Shown here in pieces: positions 12,401 to 24,400 of a stretch of DNA of 64,000 bases. Numbering within the stretch: the stretch's first letter is position 1; every line of letters starts with the position of its first letter. Below the pieces are notes generated by a model. It did not search any database. It was given only the letters and a program-made list of their open reading frames with translations, and had not been told where the DNA came from. The position numbers were made by a program, and so were the translations under genes. Source of the DNA: Burhinus oedicnemus (Eukaryota; Chordata; Aves; Charadriiformes; Burhinidae); the NCBI GenBank assembly GCA_008921705.1, contig VFFE01007256.1:1011326-1075325 (forward strand). The letters run 5' to 3'.

Positions 12401-15400
12401 TTTTTCCCCTTACTGTTTAATTTCTCCTTTTCTTCTTGCTACTTTCTATGTTTTCAAACATTCACCAAACCTTTAACCAGTTTTGGAAGGGCGGGATGGT
12501 GGTTTTGTGGACACGCCAGGAGGATGAGCTCAGCTTCCGTCTCTGTTTGCCAGTGGGAGGAAACCATATCCGCAGATGGGGGAGTCACGGGGCAAAACCC
12601 ATGAGGGGTGAGAGCCTGATCGGTTGGGAAGAGTCAGATTTTAAGGGATTTTCTTCCTAAGTGTCCCAGGCTGTGGAGTGTCGTGGCTCTTGTGTCCAGC
12701 CCCAGATGTCTGGCTGAGTTGCAATGGCTCCTTTAGCAGCAGCCACCTAGCTTTGATGTTCAGAGTTCCTGCGATGGGGAATCTGCTGTGTCCCTAGCCT
12801 GATGGTTATTTGTCCTTCCCATTAAAAATCTGCGCTTTGCTGTTAGCCTGGATTTCTCTCGCTTTAGCTCCCAGCCCCAGGAAATTTTGCTGCCTTTGTT
12901 TGCTAGGATAAAGGACTGTGGCAATCAGAAATGTTCCCAACATGTAGGTATTTATAGATGCGTCTAAGTTCCCTCTCAACTTTCCCTTAGATAAACTAAA
13001 CAGATTGGCTTCTTCACTCGCTCAGTGTGAGGCAGGTTGTTCCAGCCCTGAAATAATTCCTGTCATTCTTTTCTGAAGCTTTTTTTATTTTCAGCCTCCT
13101 CCTTTCCTGGCCTGTGTTGGTGCGGGTCAGGAGCCACTCCTCAGTGCCAGGCGCTGGCGCTTTTGGGGTTGCCCATCCATGGGGACTGCAGGTGCCGGCC
13201 CGGAGCTGGGGATCGCTGCTGGTGGGGACCCAGGTGGGCAGGACAGGGCTGTGGGAGGGCTGGGCTCCATCAGGGCTCTCTCATCTGAAGCCTCTTTCAT
13301 CCCAGAGGATGGCCACTTCACAGCCCAGCAGCAGGCAAAGCAGAGACCTGGAGGGGAAAAACCATTGGGATGGCAGTGTTCAGTGCTGGGCTCAGCCGTG
13401 CCCGCAGTCCTGCCTGAAACTTGGCTTTCTGTGGAGACCCAGCAGCTTTCCTGGAGGCTGAGACCAAGCGGTACTGGAGAGCTACAGGCTCAAGTGCTGC
13501 TCCTCTGCGGCAGCCCCTGGGCTGGGATACGGGGCCTTTGACACAGCGGTGAGCCTGTTCCCTGGGATGTCATCTTCATCGCTGAACACGGGCCTTGCCC
13601 CAGCAGAGCCGGAGCATTTCCAGCAGTCCCCCATGTCAGCGATCCGGACCGTGACATGGGATTGGCCGTGCCTGGGGGTAGGCTGTGCCAATGGGCCGCA
13701 GCACGGGCCCTGCTTCGCATCCCTCACTCCTGCATTAAGGCAGTGAGGACACCTCAGCTCCTGCCCACCATCACCTCCCATGTCAGTTCTCAACAGCCCT
13801 AGCGTGCAGGACAGCATCCAGGCTGGATAACACCTACAGACCCAGCTCCTGCCCACCTCCACGGTGACTTCTTGCTCCCCAGCCTTCGGTGTGTGCCTTT
13901 TGCCACAGGCGTTTCCAAAGTGGGTTTCAGGAAAACACCTGAGATAGCAAATGGCTCTTGGAAGAACTGGGGAAGCTTTTACAATAGGTGATATCTAATG
14001 CTAGGGCAGGAGGGCACCAGCTGCAGAGCAGAGCAACTGCCCCCCTGGTGCTATCAGCCCAGGAACAAGAGCCCTAGAGGACACCCTGCCACTGATAAAA
14101 GGCAAGATGATGAACTGGCTTGTCCTGCCTGCACTAACTGTAATTCTCTTATCATGTCCATCAATGTAAATAAGTTTTCTGTTGTCCTGGCTTTGTCCTC
14201 TCCCCTGCCTGCAGCTCTCCCCGGCAGTGAGAGCAAAGCAAAAGCCACCATAAGCTGCTGTAGCCAGGAAGATGCATGAGAAATAAATTGCCTCTCCGCA
14301 CAAATGCTTCCAGGAACAGGAAATTTTCTGTCTGCTGGCAAGGATGCGTGTGCACTCCAAGTAGCCCTGCAGTGTGCAAATGGCTGCTGCAAAGGAAGTG
14401 GGACCAGTAAATACAGCAGCAACATGGGCTTCCTGACAGCGAGGCTTCGTGGGCTGAAACCATCCCTCCATGGGAAAGTGGATGTTCAGCCCTCAACAGG
14501 GCAAGAACAAAGGGACTTGGCCAGCTGAAATGGTCTGTTGAGGCGCTCAGAGGCACAATCCTGCCTGAGCTCTGGGGCTTGTGGGGTTTCATTTGCCGAA
14601 TCCTCCATTTCAACCTTTCCCTGAGCCCCTTGGTTGCCCCAGAAGGGCTGCTCAGGGCTTGTGTGCATCTGCAGTGGGAAGACCCACGAGGATGCTCCCG
14701 TGGCCAGTGCCGCTCGCCTGCACTCACAGGCTGGAAGGAAAGCTACTTCTCTCAGTAAACGCCGTTCTCATCCTCCGTGCAGGGAGCAGAGAGCAGCCAG
14801 CTGTAAAGATAAATGCAAGAGGAACAACGCTGTTGATGAGCAGAAACTCTGCACCTGTGAGGAAGTGCTGCTCTTCCCCTGCCACCCTCTCCTGCCTCCC
14901 AGCACAGCTCTGCAGCCACTCTGACTTCATCCCTGTCATCGCACCAGTGCCGTGCTACCCCTCCCACCGTCACCTGCCCCTGCATCCCTCCCTCCCTCCT
15001 GCCTGCCAAGGGTTTCGTTGGTCCGCTGCCCAATGATGCCAGTGCCACAGCTCTGTCCTTGCTCAGCCCAACAGCTGCCACTGAGCAACAGCAGGTCTTA
15101 ACGTGATGGAGAGAGTGAGCGAGACTGCTGCAGAGGACAGACATTCCATGCGTGCTCTGAAATCACCAGTGAATAGGAAACCTCGCTGGCAGAGGGTGCT
15201 GCCACTCTCACAGGCTGTGGGTGCATGGGGTGCTGCTGAGCATGCCCACAGCATGCCAGGTGCAGGCTGTGCTTTAGCCCTGCTGGCCCTGCTGGCCAAA
15301 AATGTCCCCTTCCCTCCCTGCGTCCTGGGGAGGACCCAGACCAGCTCTACAGAAACGCCCTGGTGGGGTGTTAGGAGCCCTCCCTGCTGCACCTGCCACT

Positions 15401-18400
15401 GAAGAAGATGCGTCCGTCTGTCTTGTAACCCATAGCTCAAGTGTCAAAAAGGTTCGCAGAGCTCCCCAGGGGATTTGGCAGAGAAAGGCAGGCTGTGCCG
15501 CCAGCGTGGCGACTGGCTGTCTGCTTTGTCCATCCTTCGCTCAAGTGCTTTTTCCTCTTTCCCGATCTGCCTTTGACCAAAAAGAAGGGCGTTCCCATGT
15601 TCTGCACCTTTGTCTGGTGGAAGCGGTGCTGGGCACCCGCAGCAGGTCGGGATGAGACTGGTGTGTGGTGGCTGCTGCAGCTGCAGAGCTCCCCACTCTC
15701 CCCTGCCCCGCTGGCAGCCCCATCGCTCTTCATTTTCTCTGCAAGATGTGTGAGAGGGGAAGCACCAAGTAGCTGTTTGCTGTTGCAAGGAGCGTCAGGG
15801 AAATTAAGCAGGTCCCTGACACAGGCAGATGTCTGACAATGAATGCAGATCCCCCAAGAAGCCCCCCATGAGGTCACTTTGTTGCGCCCCGTGTCCTCTC
15901 TGTGGGTTCGCTGGGCAGGCAGCCGAAGGCATCGCTGCAGGCCAGACTGGCTACTGCTTTTATCTCAGCTTGAGCCCGGCAGCATCAGCCCTGCAACCCC
16001 AAAATCCTGGGAAGTGGCTAATGCTCAAGCAATGGGAGCAGAGGAGCAACCAGCTCCTGGAGGGACCCCCCCCTTCCCCATTGCATCCCCATGCACCTTT
16101 GAGAGCTTGTTTAATTTTAGGAGAAGCGGAGAAGAAAAGCAGCAACCCACAGCCCAGAGGCCCCAGCTGCTGCCCTGGTGTCACTTGAGCCACTTTGTGC
16201 CTGGAGGTCACTTCAGGGTTCTGCATTCAGATGCTCTCCGCAGTTTTGTGTTTTGGCATTGCAGACACAGGCTCTAAAGCCAAAGCGCTGAAGCCAAGAG
16301 GGTGTCTGTCTGCAGCAACGTGCTCAGACAAACCACACGTCAGCTCTGCACAGCAGGGACACCCGGCTGGGCAGCCGCCTGCCCGTGTCCCAAGGATGCC
16401 GCTGCTCAAAGAGGGGTCAGCACAGGCTGTGTCAGTAAGAGCTGTCACTTCAGTGGACGTTTTGGGGTTGAATGGCCTCAGCTGTACTAGAGGCTCTTGC
16501 TATTCCTGCTGTGGAGATGAACGAGGAGATGCTTAGACCTCAGTTCTCCAAGCTCAATATACACCTCCAGCAAAGGATGAAGAAGTCAGTAGAGCCACCA
16601 GGTTGTCAAACCAAAGGCTCATGTGTGGCCACCTGTTCCTATTCTATTTCTGTCTAAAACCAGTGGTAAAAGGAAGATCCTCGGCAGACCCCAAGGCTTT
16701 TCTGGCTGCGCAGCATAGGAAAGCCCTGCTGGACGTAGGGTTGTTGATCCATCCATTCATCCAAGTCATCGTCCCTGTTTTGAAATTATTCCATGATGGT
16801 GCAAGTGTGTGCAGCGCTCCCCGTGCAGAAAGGGGACGGTGAGGGGGAGGCTTTGGGGAGTGTCCCACAGACGGCCACGCTCCAGAGTCATCCAGTCAAG
16901 CCTGGAGTCTGTCTATCCTCCTTCCGGATTCCTGCTCCAGCTTTCATTTGCCTCCATCTAGTGCATATGTCTGCCTGTCCGCAGGGGAGCACAGCTGCTG
17001 GGGCGACTCACATGCTGATGGGTTTCATGCGTAGCTCTCAGTGCAAGAACTGAGACCATTCACAGGTATCTCATCAGGACAAGAAATGAACAGAGACCAG
17101 CCCCACCAGTGCCTTGCCCAGGAACTCCCTGAGCCGCCACACTGTCCCTGCGAGGTCTCTGTCTGCCTTGTTCATTAAGTTTCCAAAATGAGCTGGTGCA
17201 GCCTCAGTGCAGCACCCTCCCAGCAGCACCCAGGTCCCTCCTTTCCTGCTTCACCTTGTCAGGTGACTGACCACATTCCTGCTGCAACCCAAGTGAAGTG
17301 CTGGAGCCCATCTCCCACAGCACAAACCAACCAGGGGCTGTCAAAGCGTGAAGCCTCCATGCCCACAGCATGGGACGTGCCACCCCAACCTCTGCCCATC
17401 CGCTCCCCCTCGCAGCCACCCCAGCATCTCAGGAGGCTGAGGACAAATCTCCTGGGTGCGTTACTGCAAAACAAACGGGCTCTCCTTGCCATTTTTTAAA
17501 GGAACAACCCAAGCTTGAAGGCAGAGCCTGGCAGGCCAGCTGCTTTCTATCTAGAGTGCTGGAGCTGGAAGAATGTCGCTGCATCTTAATGGCATCAGGC
17601 TGGACAGAAATCAGGATTCTGGTGGCAGAGGCAATACCAGCACTGTTATAAATAGAGCAGCCACGATAACTGCTCATGAAGGTTTTTAGTCTTTAGGATT
17701 TGGAGGATCAGTATCAAACTACACTGAGAGATCCATTATGCTCAGCGTTGGTAGGAGCTAGGAGAATTGCAGGGGAAGGAGGCCAGCGGATGAGTGCGGG
17801 TTTGGGAATAATGCCTCTTGTGAATGCGAGTGTGAGCCCTTTGAAAGGTGCTCTCTGCTGTGTGCTGCCTCCCCTTGCTTTGCTCTGCCTGCTCTGGAAG
17901 GTTAGACCATGCGTGGCCACAGCAGTGCAAATGTTTCAAGCCAACCCCGTGCCCTGCCACAGGAAGCGAGGGTTTGCTGCAGGGCAGCACCCGCCGGAGC
18001 CCTGCAGCCTGCAGGTATAAAGCACCTTGCAGGAGCCTTGCTGGCATTGCACCTAAAAATTATTCCAACTGTTGAGACTCGGGCAAAAGCCTCCTGTGGT
18101 TTGTGGCCTAGATAGCTCTCGGGGCTGGCACCGCTCTGGCACGCCAGCCTCTGTGCCCAAAGCACTGGCACGGAGAGCATCATGCCTGGCCGGTGTTGAT
18201 TCCCCAGCCTCACAACCAGCATCCCACCTGCGTCTGTCTAGGAAACGTGGCAGTGTCCTGCCAGGCTGTGCCCCCCTTTTAAGGGGTATTTTTAGACCAG
18301 ATCATTTCGCAGCCCGGGCTACAGTGGAGTGCAGGAGGAGCTGTGGCAGAGCAAGTGAGGGGCCACTTGCTGCGGTGCAAGGGGGAGACCCAGGCTGGTC

Positions 18401-21400
18401 CTGGAGCTGGATTCATTGCTGAAGCCAGGGGCAAGCTCTGCCCGCTGCTTCGCGAGCACGTTGCAGTCCCATTGCTGCACTGGTCATTCCTGCTCCCTTG
18501 GCACGTACTGCGCAGCTATTTCCCCTCTGTGCAGTGGTAGGTTTTGCATAGCTGAATCTCACGGGGTGTTTTTGCAGGGAGGTTTTGTAAGTTTTGGGGC
18601 TTGCTGCTGTGGGAGCACCCCAGTATTACTGCTGTGGTTCAGAACAAGAACGTGGTGATGAAACCGCTCTCCCAGCTGCCTGCTCTCACCACACCGTGGC
18701 TCGGTGGCAGAGCTCATGGCCTGGTTTCCTTCGGGGTGAAACTCAACCCAGCTGTGGGCTCTGGCCCCTGTGGATGCTCAGTTCCTGGGACCTGACCATC
18801 CCTTGTCCAAACCAAGCCCTGAAGCCAGGCTGAGGGAAGCGGCACGCCATCCCTCGATGTTATCCGTCACCCAGGTGCAGGGTTGCCGGTGTGTCACTCC
18901 TGAGGAACACGTGTAGGGGTGTGCCTGTGCACTTAAAGGGAGGGTGCCAGGAGGATGGGACCAGTCTTTTTGCAGTGGTGCCCAGTGATAGGACAAGAGG
19001 TAATGGGCACAAACCTGAACATAGGAAGTTCCATCTGAACACGAGGAGGAACTTCTTTCCTTTGAGGGTGGCAGAGCACTGGAAGAGGCTGCCCAGAGAG
19101 GTGGTGGAGTCTCCGACTCTGGAGACACTCCAAACCCACCTGGACGCCATCCTGTGCAACCTGCTCTGGCAGGGGGGTTGGACGAAATGATCTCCAGAGG
19201 TTCCTTCCAACCCCGGTGATTCTGTGCCTCGGGAACACCTCCTCACCCCACGGCCGGGACCCGGTTTGAAGGTCACCTCGGGGCTTCCAAAAGGCTCGTG
19301 TCTTCTCCTGGCGTGCAGGCGGCAGAGGGGACGGGCGGGTGGCGGCACTGCTCCTTTAAGAGAGGCTCGTGCGCCGGCTGCGGCCCTGCGTCGCGCGCGC
19401 TGATTGGCCGAGCGGCCGGCAGGCGGGCCGGGGGCGGGGACAGCCATTCAGAAATTTCCAAGCAGCACTTTCTGCCTTAAAGGCGACAGCGCAGTGGCGG
19501 CAGGGAGGGCCACGGCCAGCCGGGCGCCCACGCCCCATCCACCGCGGGTGCCCGGGGCTCCCAGGGACACCAGCATTCATTTTTCTCCCCGAGGCTGGAC
19601 AGGTTTCCACACCGGAAAGCGTGTCATGGGGCAGCACAGCCCGGACAAGGCGCCAGTATCCCTGTGAGCCACTGGCTGGGGGCCGTGGCAGCTGCTGAAT
19701 GGGCTTTGATCCATCTGGAAGGGGCAGATTGGAGCAGGGCTGGCCAAGCAAAAGAGAGGCAGTGTGGACCCACAGAACTCCCCTTCTTGTCCCCCGGGCA
19801 GGGTGGGAATAATCAAGGAAAGGGCATCCCTGGGCCCTGGATGTGGTGAAAGGTCCATCTGGGCAGGTCTGTGCTGCCCATGGCAGCCCTCGATCTGAGC
19901 AGGGCGGTGCTGAGCCCTTGTAGCACTTTCAGAGCCACATGTTCACCCACTCCGAGGATGGGACTGGTTCCTGCAGGGGTGGCTCCTGGTGTGGAGCTTG
20001 TGGGAGCTGACTTGTGGGGCTTTGTGGCCCCAAGGACACATCGGCTTAGGCAGGGCCAGCCAGGAGACTTCTGACAGCCTTGTACAGCACGAGCAGGATG
20101 TGTTCAGCTGCCGCTAAGTCTGAGTGTGTAAGCACACCCAGGGACAGCTTGGGACTAGTGAAAGATGCAGGGAAACAGGACAGTCTGGTGGGATCACACT
20201 AGGCTCAACTGGCTGGAGGTCAAGGTACAGGACCAAAAAAATATCAACTGATTCTCTTAAAGACATGAGTCTTCAAAATACCTTGCTTTGACTGTGGCTT
20301 GGAGTGGTTGACGTTGTGCCCTGGTCACATTTTCAAACCTTCCCTCTGCTCCATCAGGCTGGAAATGTGCTTTATTCTAAAGGAAATGAGGCACACACAA
20401 GGACTGGGCGCCCACAGACCACAAGACACGGCAGTGCTGTAATTGCTGTGCCCATGCAGCAGTGAGGCTTCCCTCTTGCACCCAGGGAGGTGCTGTGGGA
20501 AGGCAGCCTACGGCCAGCCCATGTTTCACGTGCTTCAGCACAAGGCAGGAACCTCTCTGCCGGGTGATGGGGAGAGCGGCTGTGGGCGTTGTGAGGCTGT
20601 CAGGAAATCCATAAAGCCTGCTACAGTTGATTGCTATTAAATAGAGCCTCCAGGCTCTCCTTGACAAGGAGGGAGCTTGGGCTCTGCTGCAGGAACCTGC
20701 TGCAGGTCTCCATCGCTCCTCTCCCCCACCAGTGCAGCCATGGAAGACATTTAGTTGCCTGTAATTTCAATTGCAGAAAGCGGCCGGTGGTGTTTATTGA
20801 AGACCCTCACATTGTTGCTGTCACAGGTGAGGATAAGGGAACTGTGCAGTGGCACTGGCAACGTATCAGGGATCATTAATAGAATGAAAATGGTTTTGCC
20901 CTGGAGGAGAATAATTTCTTTGGCAACTGCCCTGAGAGCGCTGAGAGCTATCGGTCCCTTGATATGCCTGGTTATTATTATCCCAGCTGCACATTTGCTG
21001 GCATGAATCGCTGCTGGTGGCAGGGAGGAACAGTCTCAGCGCGAGATGTTCGTTATTCTGCCCCTTCCCACTCACCTATGACTGCACAAACCCTCCAAGG
21101 CTCATGGGAGCCACCAGCCCCATTTGCCCACTAGCTGTGCAACTGGCTGAGCTGAGCGCCTGTTCAAGTTTCATTTGACAAGCCCCAGACACAGCAAATT
21201 GCAAATCCCTGCTGGATGGGGGTCTGTGGTAGTGCTAAGGAACCAACTGACGGACTGAGCCGAGTTCAGTTGGTTCCTCCCTTTGCTGCTCATCTCCCCA
21301 TGGCCTGCTCCCCCCACACATTCACCTCCTGGTGCTCCTCGCCCCCCATTCTCAGCTGGGTTCCTGCAGACTCCATTGTCTCACCTGCGCTTTGGACGTT

Positions 21401-24400
21401 GGGTAGCTTTTTGCAGGTGATTTGGGTCGAGGAAGGTACCTCCCCGATGCAAAACTGTCCCCACCTCCTCCCCCAGCATTACAAAGATGACACCTTTCCC
21501 ATCTGCACCCAGGCTCAGAGCTAAGGCATGGCTTCGGTTCCCCTGGCAGGACCCAGCTCCCGCTTGGACTAAAGGCAAGGAGCAATGTGACAGCGCTTGT
21601 GTGAGTGTCATCTCTGCAAGCAGCTGGCTGCTTTCAGCCTGCCCCGTCTTCTGCTCCTGGAAAGGCTGTAGGTGCAACGAACCCCCAGCTCCTGGTCCCT
21701 CACGCTTGCCTTCCTCTTCCTGCAGGACTTCGTGTGAGAGGAAAGAAGAGACAACAGGGGCTGAAATGCCGGCAATGCCAGATAAAACCTAGCTCTGTGC
21801 CGCCTTCATGCCGTGTAAATAGCACCATCTCCAGGGATTTCTTGACACTTTGCTGAAATTAGCACCTGTAAAAAGAGCAGCTGCCAAAGCTGAATTTAAA
21901 TAAGACGGGCAGGTTTCTGGTAGGAAGAGGGCAGAGGATGAGCGTGCTCTTCATTTCCTTGAATTGCTTCTCTCCATGAAGGCACCTGCCTGGAAATCAG
22001 CTCCCAGCTCCTTTAGCCCTGCTCAATGCCCACATCACTGGGGCGAGATGCCCACAGCTGCCTGAAAGTGCTGGGCACTGCTCCTGCCCTGCCGGACCCT
22101 GGTCTGGGCACCCCAGTGCAGGTGCCCATGACATTTGGGCTCCAAACATGCCACTCCCAGTAGCCAAAATGCTGCTACTCACTGAGGCAAGCTGGAGAAG
22201 TGGAGGATGCAGATGCCCCTGGCCAGCCAGCCCTGGCCTCCTCTTGAGCTCAATAACGTGTCCTGAGCCCCCCGCAGCATTAGGCAGCATTGCAAGCCGG
22301 CAGCAGCAACCAGGGACTTTTTTTATTTTTTCCTTTTAATTGGGGCTAGCAGGTGGCACATGCAGTTCACTAGAAATGAGTAGGAATTAAATAACTCTCG
22401 TGTCAGCTAAAACGGGATATACAGGTTTTCAGGAGGGGAGCTGCAAGCAGGTAGGGAAGGACTCCATCAGAGCTGCAGTGGCTGAGGCTCAAGGCCCCTC
22501 TGTTTGCAGGTGGCGATGAGGCACTTGCAGATAAGAGAGCTGGGGGAAGCAGCAGAAGGGTTTAGATCATGGAGCCATCCCCGAGTTTACAAGCTGGCAA
22601 GTGGAGTGGGGTGGAGGCAGCAATCCTGGCACTCCAGGGCTGGCAGCAAGGGTGTTTCCCATGTGGGGATGCCCACTGCATGCATGGCTGTCCCATCTGC
22701 GGGGCTGCTGGAGACCAAGCAGGGAGAGGACCAGACACCTTCCTTGTGGGGGATGCACTCTAGTCTGCCATGGCGGGGGGGAATTAAATGCTTCTCTTAA
22801 TTGTTCACTCAGCTCCTTATTAAAGCAGTTTTCCATACTAGGTCTTGTCCCTTGCTTTTGCGCTTCTACCCCATGTCCCTGCCTGCCCCCGCCACAGGAC
22901 TGAGTGAAAAGAGATGTGTCTGGAGCAGGGCAGGTGGGAGCAGTTGGGGTTACAAACTCCACATGTACCATTACCCAGTGCTCTCCTCCCACCCAAGCCA
23001 GCCTCTTCCAGACATGGGTCTCCTGCCTGACCTTGGCCCAAAGATGGTAGTGGAGGGGCCCTCATTGGGTAGCCAGTGGGGCTCTGCACCCTGTGTGGTC
23101 CCTGCAGCTGAACTGTGCCATCCTAGGGTGGGAACTGTGATGGGTGGGAGGTTTGCAACTGGGCTGGAGCAGTCATGAGCTGTGGTTGTGTTACAGGTTC
23201 TGGGCACACCTCGTTAATGAAGTGACTCAGATCTCAGAGGTGCCACTGGGTGGGAGACGGTGGGTAGCCAAGATGGACTTCATGTCTTCTTACTGTCATG
23301 TGGGAGATGCTGGCCACCTGCCTGTTTCTACAAGGCTGATTGCTCTGCTTTGATGCAGCAATCCCCAACTTCAGTTTCATTCCTGCCCCAGTCCCTCCCC
23401 TCGTTCCCACCTCTGCCCTCACGGCTGCAAGGTGACCTCTCCCCACGTATGACATCCCCCAGCCCCCTGGTCTACCCAGGCTGTCAAGGAGGTACATCAT
23501 CTCCCAGGAGCACAGGGCTCATCAGCCTGGCATCCTTCCTGCAGGGCCAGCACCATGTGCTCTGGGAGGTGGCACAAGGAGGGGTAGATGTGGAGATGAT
23601 CTTAATTTCTTAAAGCCTGAAGTGTAAAGTTCCCTGTTAATGCCAACACTGCATGCTTTCCTTCCATGCATACAAACACAGTTTTTCATTGATTAAAATA
23701 ACTCTGAACAAGCTTACTTTGCATGCAGGCATCCAATCCTTCTTTGCCTTAGTGAGCTTCTGGGGTCTGCAGTGTCCTGTGGCACTGAGCTCTGCGGGGG
23801 AGAAGCACTTTCTTACGTGCAGCTGTTGGCTTCATCTTGCAGCTTCTCTGGGTCTTCGGGTCAGTGCCACAGTGCACCCAGGTCCCACCACAGACTGGTC
23901 ATCAGCGAGAGCCCGTGGGAGCAGCAGGGTGAGGCTCACCTGTGGAGCTGTTTCCGGGGGCTCAGCAGCAGTGCAGTGCTCGGCCGCTCAAGGCCAGCAT
24001 GGTGGGAACAGGCTCTCTAGACTTGCTTGTCTGGGAACATTATGACTGTCCTAAGCTTGCAGCTGGGGAAATTTCAGTGTAATGTATCTAAGCCACAACA
24101 CGGCTCCATGGCGTTAAGCATGGAGCAGCACATGATCCTGTGATGGAGGTAACCTAAGCAGCCCAGAAGCAATGAAGCGAAGGCAGGGCTGGAAAGGACA
24201 GGCTCTGCACCGCGCGGTGGGGACCATGGGGCTTGGGGACAACATGGATGCTGATTATGGGGTGTCTTCTACCCCCTCCTCCTTGGCCCAGAAGCAACTA
24301 TTTCACTTGACCACTTGGGAGCAAACACTGCAGGAGCCGTCGGTGGTGGTGAAGTGCAGAAGTAATTTTCTATTGTGGTTTAAAGAGCTAAAGAAACAAG

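Noticed and set aside
18891..19190. 100-codon open frame on the + strand
   Set aside because: It is CR1 3' sequence, not a host gene.
19626..19667. Short frame from ATG at 19626 after the orphan CpG island, as a possible alternative first exon
   Set aside because: Only 13 codons; the possible donor (GTATCC) is poor and the peptide matches no known DLG N-terminus.
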